NCBI GenBank assembly: GCA_020249415.1 | Contig: JADCFR010000232.1 | Span: 1-6,714, forward strand | Direction of reading: 5' to 3' | From: Roseomonas sp. | Lineage (GTDB): Bacteria; Pseudomonadota; Alphaproteobacteria; Acetobacterales; Acetobacteraceae | Length of the DNA stretch: 6,714 nt | Part shown: piece after piece, positions 1-6,530 of the stretch | Position numbering within the stretch: position 1 is the first letter of the stretch | Layout: each line of letters begins with the position of its first letter | Made by a program: the position numbers and the translations under genes | The notes under the pieces: model-generated | Seen by the model: only the letters and a program-made list of their open reading frames with translations | Database searches by the model: none | Told to the model about the DNA's origin: nothing

Positions 1-1035
1 CAGCAGCTTCGCCCCGTGGGCACCGGGCCTTTCCGCCTGTTGGAATTCGTGCCCGGCAGCCATGCCAGGCTCGGGCGCTTTGATGCCTATAAGCCCAATA
101 CGGCTTATCAACAGCGCACCGGCTTTGGCGGCTATCGCGTGGCATGTCTGGATACCGTGACCTTCCGCATCGTGACCGAAGCCAGCGCCCGCGTGGCGGG
201 TTTGGAAACCGGCGCGCTGCATGTGGTGGAAGATGTGCCGACACGTTCGGTGGAAGCGCTGCGGCGCAATCCGGCCATCACCATCCTGCCCTTGCAGAAT
301 TGGTGGATCCAGATTGCGCTGCCCAATACGTCGCTGGCCCCCACCAGTAATCTTGCCTTCCGCCGCGCGGTGCAAGCAGCGCTCAATATGGAAGACATCA
401 TGGATGCGGCGTCCGACAATAATTATCGGCTGAATGTGGGTTTCCAATATCCGAATCAGCCGAGCTACACGGATGCCGGCAAGGAAACCTACAACATCAA
501 CAATCAGCAGCGCGCCCGCGCCTTGCTCCGCGAATCCGGCTATCGGAATGAACCCATTGTCATTCTGACCAATCGCGACCTGACGCCCATGTATAATGCG
601 GCGCTTGTGATGGAACAGCAATTGAAGGCGATTGGCATCAATGCATCGCTGCGCGTGGTGGATTGGCCGACTTCAGTGCAAATGTCACAGCGGCTGAATT
701 CGACCGAATGGCATTTCTTCCATTCCGGCTGGGGCACGCAGCCCGCGCTTGGCGCGCTGGCCACCATGCAATTCCTGGTCTCGCCCAATGCGGCCTATCG
801 CCCGCGGGATGACAAGGATGATCCGGAAGTGCTGGCCGCCTGGAATGACATGAATATCCTGCGCGACCCGGCCGCACGCCAGGAAGCCTTCGCCCGCATG
901 CAGCGCCTGGTGCTGGAACGGGCTTATGCCTTCCCCTTTGGCTCACTCACCAAGGTTCAGGCATCACGCGCCAATGTGAAGGGTTTTGTGCCGTTCCGCA
1001 TTCCGCGCTTTTCCAATGTGTGGCTTGAACGTTGA
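1..1035 (+). CDS. ABC transporter family-5 solute-binding protein (DppA/OppA-like), 5'-truncated
   Basis: This is the C-terminal 344 residues of a periplasmic solute-binding protein that captures a peptide or similar small molecule and delivers it to the permease pair encoded just downstream. The frame is open from base 1, so the GTG at position 16 is an internal valine and not a start. The visible protein begins next to the family motif VGTGPFRL, which in SBP_bac_5 proteins lies roughly a third of the way in. About 180 N-terminal residues, including the signal peptide, should therefore lie to the left of the window. Other family-like features are the NWWIQIALPN strand, the LAFRRAVQAALN helix (where these proteins usually read 'vR.Als.Ai') and the LLRESGY motif. 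The gene ends in TGA, 28 bases before the first permease gene. The class is clear. The ligand (dipeptide, oligopeptide, opine, glutathione or other) cannot be told from this part. Confidence 0.93.
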   Translation, partial: QQLRPVGTGPFRLLEFVPGSHARLGRFDAYKPNTAYQQRTGFGGYRVACLDTVTFRIVTEASARVAGLETGALHVVEDVPTRSVEALRRNPAITILPLQNWWIQIALPNTSLAPTSNLAFRRAVQAALNMEDIMDAASDNNYRLNVGFQYPNQPSYTDAGKETYNINNQQRARALLRESGYRNEPIVILTNRDLTPMYNAALVMEQQLKAIGINASLRVVDWPTSVQMSQRLNSTEWHFFHSGWGTQPALGALATMQFLVSPNAAYRPRDDKDDPEVLAAWNDMNILRDPAARQEAFARMQRLVLERAYAFPFGSLTKVQASRANVKGFVPFRIPRFSNVWLER

Positions 1036-1047
1036 GGATGATCAGTC

Positions 1048-1083
1048 CGGAGCGTGAATAGTCTTGTTGCTCCTCACGCTCCG
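1048..1083 (+). promoter_or_regulatory. Hairpin around the ribosome binding site and TTG start of the first permease gene
   Basis: CGGAGCGTGA at 1048-1057 is the exact reverse complement of TCACGCTCCG at 1074-1083, giving a 10-bp stem with a 16-base loop. The left arm contains GGAG (1049-1052), the only good Shine-Dalgarno match before the permease gene. The loop contains both candidate TTG starts (1064 and 1067), and the right arm lies in the first codons. The repeat is seen directly. Its effect on translation, and perhaps on mRNA stability between the binding-protein and permease genes, is inferred. Such intercistronic hairpins often help keep the binding protein in excess over the membrane parts. 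Confidence 0.6.
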
Positions 1084-2008
1084 CCGGCTGCTTAGCGCCA
1101 TTCCGGTATTGTTCATCGTCAGCCTCATCAGCTTTGGGCTGATGCGGCTGATACCGGGCGATCCTGCAGCCTCCATTGCCGGCACATCCGCAACCCCGGC
1201 GCAGATCGAGCAATTGCGCCGTGATCTCGGCCTGGATGAGCCCTTGCTGCTGCAATTACTGCATTACTATCAGGGGTTGCTGCAGGGCGATTTCGGCAAG
1301 TCGCTCCTGCTCGGCAAGGGCGTACTCGCCGCCACCATGGAACGCTTGCCGGTGACGATTGGGCTTTCACTTTACGCGCTGGTGTTGACGCTGCTGATTG
1401 GTGTCTCGAGTGGCATCATCGCAGCACTACGCCAGAATACCTGGGTGGATCAGGTCGCGATGATGATCGCCATGCTTGGCATTTCCATCCCGAATTTCTT
1501 TCTGGGCCTATTGATGATCATCTTTTTTGCCGTGCAACTCGGCTGGTTGCCGAGCGGCGGTTATGTGCCTTTCTCGCAAGACCCTATCGGCTGGCTACGG
1601 AGCACCACCATGCCGGCCATATCGCTCGCGTTATTGCAGGCGGGTTTGCTGGCGCGCATTACGCGGTCTGGCATGCTGGAGGTGCTGCGGCAGGATTATG
1701 TGCGCACCGCCCGCGCCAAGGGGTTGCCGGAACGCCAGGTGATCCTGAAGCATGCCTTGGCCAATGCGCTGATCCCGATTGTCACGGTGGTGGGGATTAT
1801 CATCTCGCTTTTGCTGTCGGGTGCGGTGGTGACGGAAGCGCTATTCTCCCTGCCCGGCATGGGGCAATTGCTGACGCAAGCGGTGCTCAGCCGCGATTAC
1901 CCCATGGTGCAGGGTGGGCTTTTGCTGGTGACGACCTTCCTCGTGCTGGTGAATATCCTGGTTGATGTGCTCTATGCCCTGATTGATCCCAGGGTGCGCT
2001 ATGAGTGA
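1064..2008 (+). CDS. ABC transporter permease, DppB/GsiC type
   Basis: This inner-membrane subunit, together with the next gene product, forms the translocation channel of the importer. The 314-residue length is typical of the DppB/OppB/GsiC family. An N-terminal membrane helix (about residues 9-29) is followed by the family hallmark PGDP at 31-34, and then by a periplasmic segment with LRRDLGLDEPLLLQ (51-64). Further hydrophobic segments lie near 97-121, 130-158, 182-197, 234-256 and 284-305. The cytoplasmic EAA loop that docks on the ATPases is at about 211-240 (DYVRTARAKG, then NALIPIV). The start is probably TTG: an in-frame stop (TGA, 1055-1057) excludes anything earlier, and the only candidates before the first helix are TTG at 1064 and TTG at 1067. 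GGAG at 1049-1052 precedes 1064 by 11 bases. The 3' end overlaps the next gene by 8 bases, consistent with translational coupling. Confidence 0.94.
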   Translation: MLLLTLRRLLSAIPVLFIVSLISFGLMRLIPGDPAASIAGTSATPAQIEQLRRDLGLDEPLLLQLLHYYQGLLQGDFGKSLLLGKGVLAATMERLPVTIGLSLYALVLTLLIGVSSGIIAALRQNTWVDQVAMMIAMLGISIPNFFLGLLMIIFFAVQLGWLPSGGYVPFSQDPIGWLRSTTMPAISLALLQAGLLARITRSGMLEVLRQDYVRTARAKGLPERQVILKHALANALIPIVTVVGIIISLLLSGAVVTEALFSLPGMGQLLTQAVLSRDYPMVQGGLLLVTTFLVLVNILVDVLYALIDPRVRYE

Positions 2009-2891
2009 CGCCACCACGATAGACGCCGAAGGCATTGCGCTGAAGCGCGAACACCCGGCGCGCGCGACCGTCAAGCGTCTATTACGGCATCGGTTGTTCA
2101 TGACCGGGCTGGTGCTGTTTCTGATTATCGCCATTGCCGCCATTCTGGCGCCTTGGATCACTGATGTTGATCCGAACCGCCTTTCCATGCGCAACAAATT
2201 CAAACCACCTGGTGAGGGTTGGGTTTTCGGCACGGATAGTTTCGGGCGTAGCCTTTGGTCGCGCGTGGTTTGGGGTGCACAGCTTTCCATGATGATTGGC
2301 GCGTCTGTGGTAGCACTGAATGCAGTGTTCGGGATTTTGATCGGCGCCGCCGCGGGCTATTTCCGGCGCATTGATAATCTGCTGATGCGCATCAATGACG
2401 CGCTGATGGCCTTCCCGGCCATTCTGCTCGCCATCGCGGTCACGTCGGTGCTGGGGCCTTCGACCTTCAATGTCATTCTGGCTTTGGGGATTGTCTATAT
2501 CCCGCGCACGGCGCGCATCGTACGATCATCCGTGATTGTGCTGAGGGAAATGGAGTTCGTCCAAGCCGCGGTCGCCGCCGGGGCGGGCCATTGGCGCATC
2601 CTCACGCGCCATATCCTGCCCAATGCCATGGCGCCGGTGATTGTGCAGCTTTCCTTTCTTTTCGCCTTTGCTGTGCTGTCGGAAGCAACGCTTTCCTTCC
2701 TGGGCGTTGGTGCCGTGCCGCCCACACCAACCTGGGGCAATATCATGGCCGAAGGGCGCGATTTCATGCGCGAAGCGCCCTGGATCATCACCATCCCCGG
2801 TATTGCGCTGATGATCACCGTGATGGGCCTGAACTTCCTTGGTGATGGCCTGCGCGATGTTCTTGACCCCCGGCTCAGGATTCAACAGTGA
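2001..2891 (+). CDS. ABC transporter permease, DppC/GsiD type
   Basis: This is the second channel-forming inner-membrane subunit of the importer, 296 residues long and a normal size for DppC/OppC/GsiD. The cytoplasmic N-terminal tail (1-30) and first helix (about 33-52) match the OppC_N region. They are followed by the family signature FGTDSFGRSLWSRVVWGAQLS (76-96). Other hydrophobic segments lie near 98-120, 138-150, 156-168, 212-236 and 262-280. The EAA loop (EFVQAAVAAGAGHWRI, then HILPNAMAPVI) spans about 185-214, and LSFLGVG (231-237) and the DPRLR C-terminus (289-293) are characteristic. ATG at 2001 is chosen over an in-frame TTG at 1983 because AGGG (1991-1994) lies 6 bases upstream and the resulting ATGAGTGA overlap with the previous gene is typical of coupled permease genes. 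The last 4 bases overlap the next gene as GTGA. Confidence 0.95.
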   Translation: MSDATTIDAEGIALKREHPARATVKRLLRHRLFMTGLVLFLIIAIAAILAPWITDVDPNRLSMRNKFKPPGEGWVFGTDSFGRSLWSRVVWGAQLSMMIGASVVALNAVFGILIGAAAGYFRRIDNLLMRINDALMAFPAILLAIAVTSVLGPSTFNVILALGIVYIPRTARIVRSSVIVLREMEFVQAAVAAGAGHWRILTRHILPNAMAPVIVQLSFLFAFAVLSEATLSFLGVGAVPPTPTWGNIMAEGRDFMREAPWIITIPGIALMITVMGLNFLGDGLRDVLDPRLRIQQ

Positions 2892-3865
2892 CTTTGCTTG
2901 ATGTGCAGGGGCTGACCACGGCCTTCATGACCGGGCGCGGCGAGATCACTGCGATTGAGGATGTTTCCTTCTCCCTCAAGGAAGGCGAGATCCTGGGCAT
3001 TGTCGGTGAAAGCGGCAGCGGCAAAAGTGTCACCGCACTCACCATCATGGGGCTGCTGCCGACGCCGCCTGCGCGCATCGCCGCCGGCAGCGTGAAATTC
3101 CAGGGGCAGGAGCTGACCAGGTTTTCCGCGCGAGAGATGCAACGCATTCGCGGCCCCGGCATTGCCATGATTTTCCAGGAACCCATGACATCGCTGAACC
3201 CGGTATTTTCCATCGGCGATCAGATCATGGAAACCATCCGCGCGCATGAAACCTTGCCCGCCGCCGGCTTGCGCAAACGCGCGATTGATATGCTGGACAA
3301 GGTCGGCATCCCCTCTGCCGCGCGGCGCCTGGATGATTATCCGCACCAGATGTCAGGCGGGCAGCGCCAGCGCGTGATGATTGCCATCGCGCTTGCCTGC
3401 AACCCGAAGCTGCTGATTGCCGATGAACCCACCACGGCGCTGGATGTGACCATTCAGGCGCAAATCCTCGATCTGTTGATGGATTTGCGCGATGAATTCC
3501 GCATGGCGATCATGATCATTACGCATAATATGGGCGTGATTGCTGAAACCGCAGATCGCGTGCTGGTCATGTATGCCGGCCGCGTGATTGAAGAAGCGCC
3601 TGTCGCGCGCATTTTCGACCATCCCGTGCATCCCTATACGCGCGGCCTGCTGGAATGCGTGCCTTCCATCACGGAAGATCGCGCGCGGCTGATTGCCATT
3701 CCCGGCACCCTGCCCGATCCTGCGCGCCGCCCGCCTGGTTGCCGCTACAGTGTACGCTGCCGGCATGCGCAGCCCGCTTGTAGTGAAAGCCTACCACCGC
3801 TGATCCTTGAAGAAGCCGATCATTGGGCGGCCTGTCTCCGCGCCAAGGAATTGGCCGGCCCATGA
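2888..3865 (+). CDS. Dipeptide/oligopeptide ABC transporter ATP-binding protein, DppD type
   Basis: This is one of the two cytoplasmic ATPases that power the importer, 325 residues long and normal for DppD/OppD. All catalytic motifs are intact: Walker A GESGSGKS (40-47), Q-loop glutamine 97 in IFQEP, signature MSGGQ (155-159), Walker B LLIADE with catalytic Glu180, and H-loop His213 (ITHNMG, a common variant of ITHDLG). The C-terminal oligopeptide-transporter extension holds four cysteines at 285, 291, 298 and 316, spaced C-x5-C-x6-C-x17-C. An equivalent cysteine set is reported to bind a [4Fe-4S] cluster in the mycobacterial oligopeptide importer, so a cluster here is plausible but inferred. 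The GTG start is supported by AGGA (2877-2880) 7 bases upstream and by the GTGA overlap with the stop of the preceding permease gene. The gene ends in an ATGA overlap with its partner ATPase. Confidence 0.96.
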   Translation: MTLLDVQGLTTAFMTGRGEITAIEDVSFSLKEGEILGIVGESGSGKSVTALTIMGLLPTPPARIAAGSVKFQGQELTRFSAREMQRIRGPGIAMIFQEPMTSLNPVFSIGDQIMETIRAHETLPAAGLRKRAIDMLDKVGIPSAARRLDDYPHQMSGGQRQRVMIAIALACNPKLLIADEPTTALDVTIQAQILDLLMDLRDEFRMAIMIITHNMGVIAETADRVLVMYAGRVIEEAPVARIFDHPVHPYTRGLLECVPSITEDRARLIAIPGTLPDPARRPPGCRYSVRCRHAQPACSESLPPLILEEADHWAACLRAKELAGP

Positions 3866-4848
3866 CCGAACCGCTGATCAGCGCCACGAATCTCGCCAAG
3901 CATTTTGATGTCGGTGGCGGTGGCCTGTTTCTGCGTGGCAGAAGCAGCAAGCTGCGCGCGGTGGATGATGTCGCGCTCGGCATCATGCCCGGCGAAACGC
4001 TGGGGCTGGTCGGTGAATCCGGCTGCGGTAAATCGACCTTGGGTCGGCTTTTGATCCGCCTGCTGGACCCCACCGCAGGCAGTATTCGCTTTCAGGGCCA
4101 GGAAATCACCGGGCTTGGTCGTGCGGCCATGCGTGAGTTTCGCCGCTCCATGCAAATCATTTTCCAGGACCCTTACGGCGCGCTCAATCCACGCATGGCG
4201 GTTGAGGATATCATCGCTGAACCGCTGGTGATTCATGGCGCGAAGCATGGCACTGAAACGCGCCAGCAGGTTACGGAAATGCTCGATCGCGTTGGCTTGC
4301 CGCGCCGTGCGCTGGATCGCTTTCCGCATGAATTCTCCGGCGGCCAACGCCAGCGCATCGGCATTGCGCGCGCGCTGATCCTGAAGCCACGCTTTGTTGT
4401 GTGCGATGAGGCGGTCTCCGCCCTCGATGTCTCGGTCCAGGCGCAAATCGTCAATCTGTTGCAGGATTTGCAACGCGATATGGGGCTGACCTATCTGTTC
4501 ATTGCGCATGATCTTTCCGTGGTGCGGCATATCTCGGATCGCGTTGCGGTCATGTATCTCGGCAAGATCGTGGAAGTCGCCGAAAAGCGCGTGATCTATA
4601 ATGATCCGCAGCATCCTTATACGCGCGCGCTGATTGCCGCCGTACCGGCGCCGCATCCATCGCGGCGGTCGCGCGGGAAGCGAGAGAATATCGCCGGCGA
4701 TATCCCAAGCGCACTCAACCCGCCTTCCGGCTGCCGCTTCCACACGCGCTGCCCGCATGTGATGCCCATCTGCAAGGAAGTGACGCCGCCGCTCACGCAA
4801 ACCCAGGCCGGCCATCAGGTCGCCTGCCATTTAATGACCCAAGCCTGA
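3862..4848 (+). CDS. Dipeptide/oligopeptide ABC transporter ATP-binding protein, DppF type
   Basis: This is the second ATPase of the importer (328 residues). It is expected to pair with the preceding DppD-type protein under the two permeases. The motifs are complete: Walker A GESGCGKS (51-58), Q-loop Gln102 in IFQDP, signature FSGGQ (158-162), Walker B FVVCDE with catalytic Glu183 followed by AVSALDVS (the usual DppF wording), and H-loop His216. The stretch between the first strand and RAVDDV (about 17-32) is the longer loop typical of DppF/OppF. A C-terminal oligopeptide-transporter extension carries cysteines at 291, 297, 304 and 322, with exactly the same C-x5-C-x6-C-x17-C spacing as in its partner. 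ATG at 3862 is preferred to an in-frame upstream ATG at 3823, because 3862 gives the ATGA stop/start overlap, has AAGGAA (3845-3850) upstream and leaves a family-like N-terminus ([11 protein letters not shown]). Confidence 0.96.
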   Translation: MTEPLISATNLAKHFDVGGGGLFLRGRSSKLRAVDDVALGIMPGETLGLVGESGCGKSTLGRLLIRLLDPTAGSIRFQGQEITGLGRAAMREFRRSMQIIFQDPYGALNPRMAVEDIIAEPLVIHGAKHGTETRQQVTEMLDRVGLPRRALDRFPHEFSGGQRQRIGIARALILKPRFVVCDEAVSALDVSVQAQIVNLLQDLQRDMGLTYLFIAHDLSVVRHISDRVAVMYLGKIVEVAEKRVIYNDPQHPYTRALIAAVPAPHPSRRSRGKRENIAGDIPSALNPPSGCRFHTRCPHVMPICKEVTPPLTQTQAGHQVACHLMTQA

Positions 4849-4862
4849 ATAGGAAGAACGCC

Positions 4863-5891
4863 ATGGCTGATGCGCCGCGCAAATCGCGCCTGGTTTCCGA
4901 AGTTGATTTCAACAAGGACGGAAAGCAGACAGGTTTTATTCGCCTGTTCCATTCAACCCATGACAGCGCCTATGGCTTCCTGCCCATCCCGATTGTGGTG
5001 GTGAAGAATGGCGAGGGGCCGACGGCGCTTTTCACCTCCGGCAATCATGGTGATGAATATGAAGGCCAGGTGGCGCTGACCAATCTGGCAAAGGCGCTTG
5101 ATCCTGCGCGAATCAAAGGGCGTGTCATTCTTCTGACCATGGCAAATTATCCGGCAGCGCTCGCCGGGCGGCGTGTGTCGCCGATTGATGATCTCAATCT
5201 GAACCGGATTTTTCCGGGCGATCCGGATGGCACGGTCACGCGCCAGATCGCGCATTACATTGACAGCGAATTGATCCCGCTTGCCGATTTTGTGATGGAT
5301 TTGCATTCGGGTGGGTCTTCGCTGAATTACGTGCCCTGCGCGCTGGCGACACAATCCAATGATCCAGCGCTGTTTCAAAAACAATTGGCGGCATTGCGCG
5401 CCTTTGGGGCGCCCTTCACCTATATCCAGGGCGGCGCGCAAGGCCAGGGTGGCAATCAAACGCTCGGCAGCGGGGCGGAACGGCGCGGCAAGATCGCGCT
5501 TGGCAGCGAATTGGGCGGCTCAGGCACGGTCAATCCCGCGGGCCTAGCGATTGCCGAACGCGGTGTGCGCAATGTGCTGGTGCATCTTGGCATTCTGCCG
5601 CAATCCGATTGGGTCGAACCGCCCTCCCCCACCCGGTTCTTGGATGTGCGCGGGCAGGATTATTATGTCTACGCGCCTGAAAATGGCGTGTTTGAGCCCT
5701 TGGTGGCGCTTGGCGATACGGTCGCCATCGGCACGCCCGCGGCGCGCATCCATTTCACGGAAACGCCTTGGCTGCCGCCGGTTGAAATAACCTTCAAGGC
5801 CGCAGGCATTGTCATGTGCCAGCGCATCCCGGCACGGACCAAGCGCGGGGATTGCCTGTTCCATTTGGCGAGCGACCTGAACATGACGTAA
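4863..5891 (+). CDS. Zinc-dependent deacylase, succinylglutamate desuccinylase/aspartoacylase family (DoeB/EutE-like)
   Basis: This 342-residue cytoplasmic hydrolase belongs to the M14-like AstE/AspA superfamily, which cleaves the amide bond of N-acylated amino acids. The zinc site is visible as His62 and Glu65 in NHGDEYEG (61-68) and His148 in MDLHSGG (145-151). The substrate-binding signature LNLNRIFPG (111-119) includes Arg115, and Glu216 in GSELGG is the likely general base. Residues from about 258 on (GVFEPLVALGD, later KRGDCLF) look like the C-terminal beta-barrel found in this branch (COG3608). The wording NHGDEYEGQVAL recalls DoeB/EutE, the N-acetyl-diaminobutyrate deacetylases of ectoine degradation, but the exact substrate is uncertain. 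The start ATG has AGGAAG (4851-4856) 6 bases upstream. The gene follows the ATPase gene by 14 bases with no terminator between, so it is probably the last gene of the importer operon and acts on imported substrate. Confidence 0.9.
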   Translation: MADAPRKSRLVSEVDFNKDGKQTGFIRLFHSTHDSAYGFLPIPIVVVKNGEGPTALFTSGNHGDEYEGQVALTNLAKALDPARIKGRVILLTMANYPAALAGRRVSPIDDLNLNRIFPGDPDGTVTRQIAHYIDSELIPLADFVMDLHSGGSSLNYVPCALATQSNDPALFQKQLAALRAFGAPFTYIQGGAQGQGGNQTLGSGAERRGKIALGSELGGSGTVNPAGLAIAERGVRNVLVHLGILPQSDWVEPPSPTRFLDVRGQDYYVYAPENGVFEPLVALGDTVAIGTPAARIHFTETPWLPPVEITFKAAGIVMCQRIPARTKRGDCLFHLASDLNMT

Positions 5892-5930
5892 CGCAAACCC
5901 ACCACAAAAAAGCCGCAAGAAGCGTGTTTC

Positions 5931-5939
5931 TGCTATACT
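5931..5939 (+). promoter_or_regulatory. Candidate extended -10 promoter for the lipoprotein gene
   Basis: TGCTATACT at 5931-5939 fits the extended -10 pattern TGnTATAAT with one mismatch. It lies in the 84-base gap after the deacylase gene and 36 bases before the lipoprotein start. No convincing -35 element lies 16-18 bases upstream (the area reads AGCCGC), which is tolerable for an extended -10 promoter. Transcription would start near 5945-5948, leaving a leader of about 30 bases. This gap has no clear terminator, so read-through from the deacylase gene is also possible. Confidence 0.5.
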
Positions 5940-5975
5940 CCTTTTCAGGAATCCTCACGAAGCGGAGATTGACCT

Positions 5976-6449
5976 ATGCTCATGCGTCTTTCTGCAATCC
6001 TGCTCGCTTGCGGCCTTGCCGCCTGCGCGCCTGAGACCAATACCTCGGTGGAGCGTCAGGCGCTTGGCATCCAGGGCACTGTCTATCGCGGCACCATCAT
6101 TGCCATGCGCCCCGTGACGGTCAGCGGTTCACGCAGCGGAGTTGGCGCCACGGCCGGCGCTGTCGGCGGTGGTTTCCTGGGGAGCACCATCGGCGGTGAT
6201 TGGCGCGCGCGCACGGTGGGTGGTGTGGTTGGCGCCCTTGCCGGTGGCGCTGCCGGTGCGGCCATCGAGCAGGGTGCCACGCGCGGTGAGGCGATGGAAT
6301 TCATCATCCGCCCGGATTCAGGCGGAGAGCGCGTTATTACCCAAACCAATGAGCTTGGCTTGCAAATCGGCGACCGCGTGATGGTCACAGAAACAGATCG
6401 TGCCCGCCTGTCGCGCGAGGTTCCGGGTACCGCACCCGCCCCGCGCTAA
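5976..6449 (+). CDS. SlyB-like glycine-zipper outer-membrane lipoprotein (17 kDa surface antigen family)
   Basis: This 157-residue protein is predicted to be exported and lipid-anchored. A short signal peptide (1-16: charged Arg4, then a hydrophobic core) ends in the lipobox LAAC with the acylated Cys17. Residue 18 is Ala and not Asp, which favours sorting to the outer membrane. A beta-type segment GTVYRGTIIAMRPVTVSG (34-51) is followed by a glycine-rich double hairpin (about 55-96, with repeated GxxxG-type spacing) of the Rick_17kDa_Anti/glycine-zipper family. A C-terminal domain then has ITQTNELGLQIGDRVMV (121-137), the same order as in SlyB/PcpA lipoproteins. SlyB proteins are linked to envelope integrity and stress, but the role here is inferred. 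ATG 5976 is chosen because GCGGAG (5962-5967) lies 8 bases upstream; ATG 5982 is a possible alternative. The gene has its own candidate promoter and a hairpin terminator and appears independent of the importer operon. Confidence 0.9.
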   Translation: MLMRLSAILLACGLAACAPETNTSVERQALGIQGTVYRGTIIAMRPVTVSGSRSGVGATAGAVGGGFLGSTIGGDWRARTVGGVVGALAGGAAGAAIEQGATRGEAMEFIIRPDSGGERVITQTNELGLQIGDRVMVTETDRARLSREVPGTAPAPR

Positions 6450-6460
6450 TTTCAGCATTG

Positions 6461-6490
6461 GCCTAAACCCGCCTTTTGGGTTTAGGCTTC
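6461..6490 (+). terminator. Rho-independent-like terminator after the lipoprotein gene
   Basis: GCCTAAACCC (6461-6470) and GGGTTTAGGC (6478-6487) form a perfect 10-bp stem with a 7-base loop (GCCTTTT), starting 12 bases after the lipoprotein stop codon. The tail is weak: only TT before a run of C, not a proper T-tract. Termination may therefore be partial, or the hairpin may mainly protect the 3' end of the mRNA. Confidence 0.6.
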
Positions 6491-6522
6491 CCCCTGAAGG
6501 TGCTTCGATGCACCAAGCGGGG
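6490..6522 (+). promoter_or_regulatory. Leader hairpin masking the ribosome binding site of the amidohydrolase gene
   Basis: GGTGC (6499-6503) pairs with GCACC (6510-6514) around a 6-base loop. Below an asymmetric internal loop, CCCCCT (6490-6495) can pair with AG (6516-6517) and GGGG (6519-6522), with C6518 bulged. GGGG at 6519-6522 is the likely Shine-Dalgarno of the gene starting at 6531 (8-base spacing), so folding would hide it. The pairing is seen directly. A regulatory role is inferred. Confidence 0.45.
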
Positions 6523-6530
6523 ATATCGCC

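Noticed and set aside
16..18. GTG as the start of the binding-protein gene
   Set aside because: The frame is open back to base 1, and the codon is the valine of the internal VGTGPF motif of family-5 binding proteins, so the gene is truncated by the window edge.
1983..2000. Upstream TTG start for the DppC-type permease
   Set aside because: ATG 2001 has a better-placed AGGG, gives the standard 8-base coupled overlap and a family-like N-terminus.
1841..2290. A 149-codon - strand open frame across the permease junction
   Set aside because: It is antisense to two clearly identified permease genes, including their conserved EAA and GTDSFGRS regions, and nothing in it resembles a known domain.
2882..3346. 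Long - strand open frames opposite the DppD-type ATPase gene (also 3353-3766)
   Set aside because: They are shadows of the + strand gene, with no family motif, no convincing ribosome binding site and no independent coding signal.
3823..3861. Upstream ATG start for the DppF-type ATPase
   Set aside because: It would overlap the preceding gene by 43 bases and add 13 residues not typical of the family. ATG 3862 forms the classic ATGA overlap.
3820..4830. A 336-codon open frame on the - strand opposite the DppF-type ATPase gene
   Set aside because: It lies entirely antisense to a gene with complete catalytic motifs, and its translation is a compositionally biased R/A/H/D-rich product with no recognisable motif. 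It is the usual shadow of a GC-rich coding frame.
5915..5933. Short imperfect inverted repeat (GCA.GAA ... TTC.TGC) before the lipoprotein promoter
   Set aside because: It has only six pairs with a bulge and no T-tract, and it overlaps the -10 element. It is too weak to call a terminator or operator.
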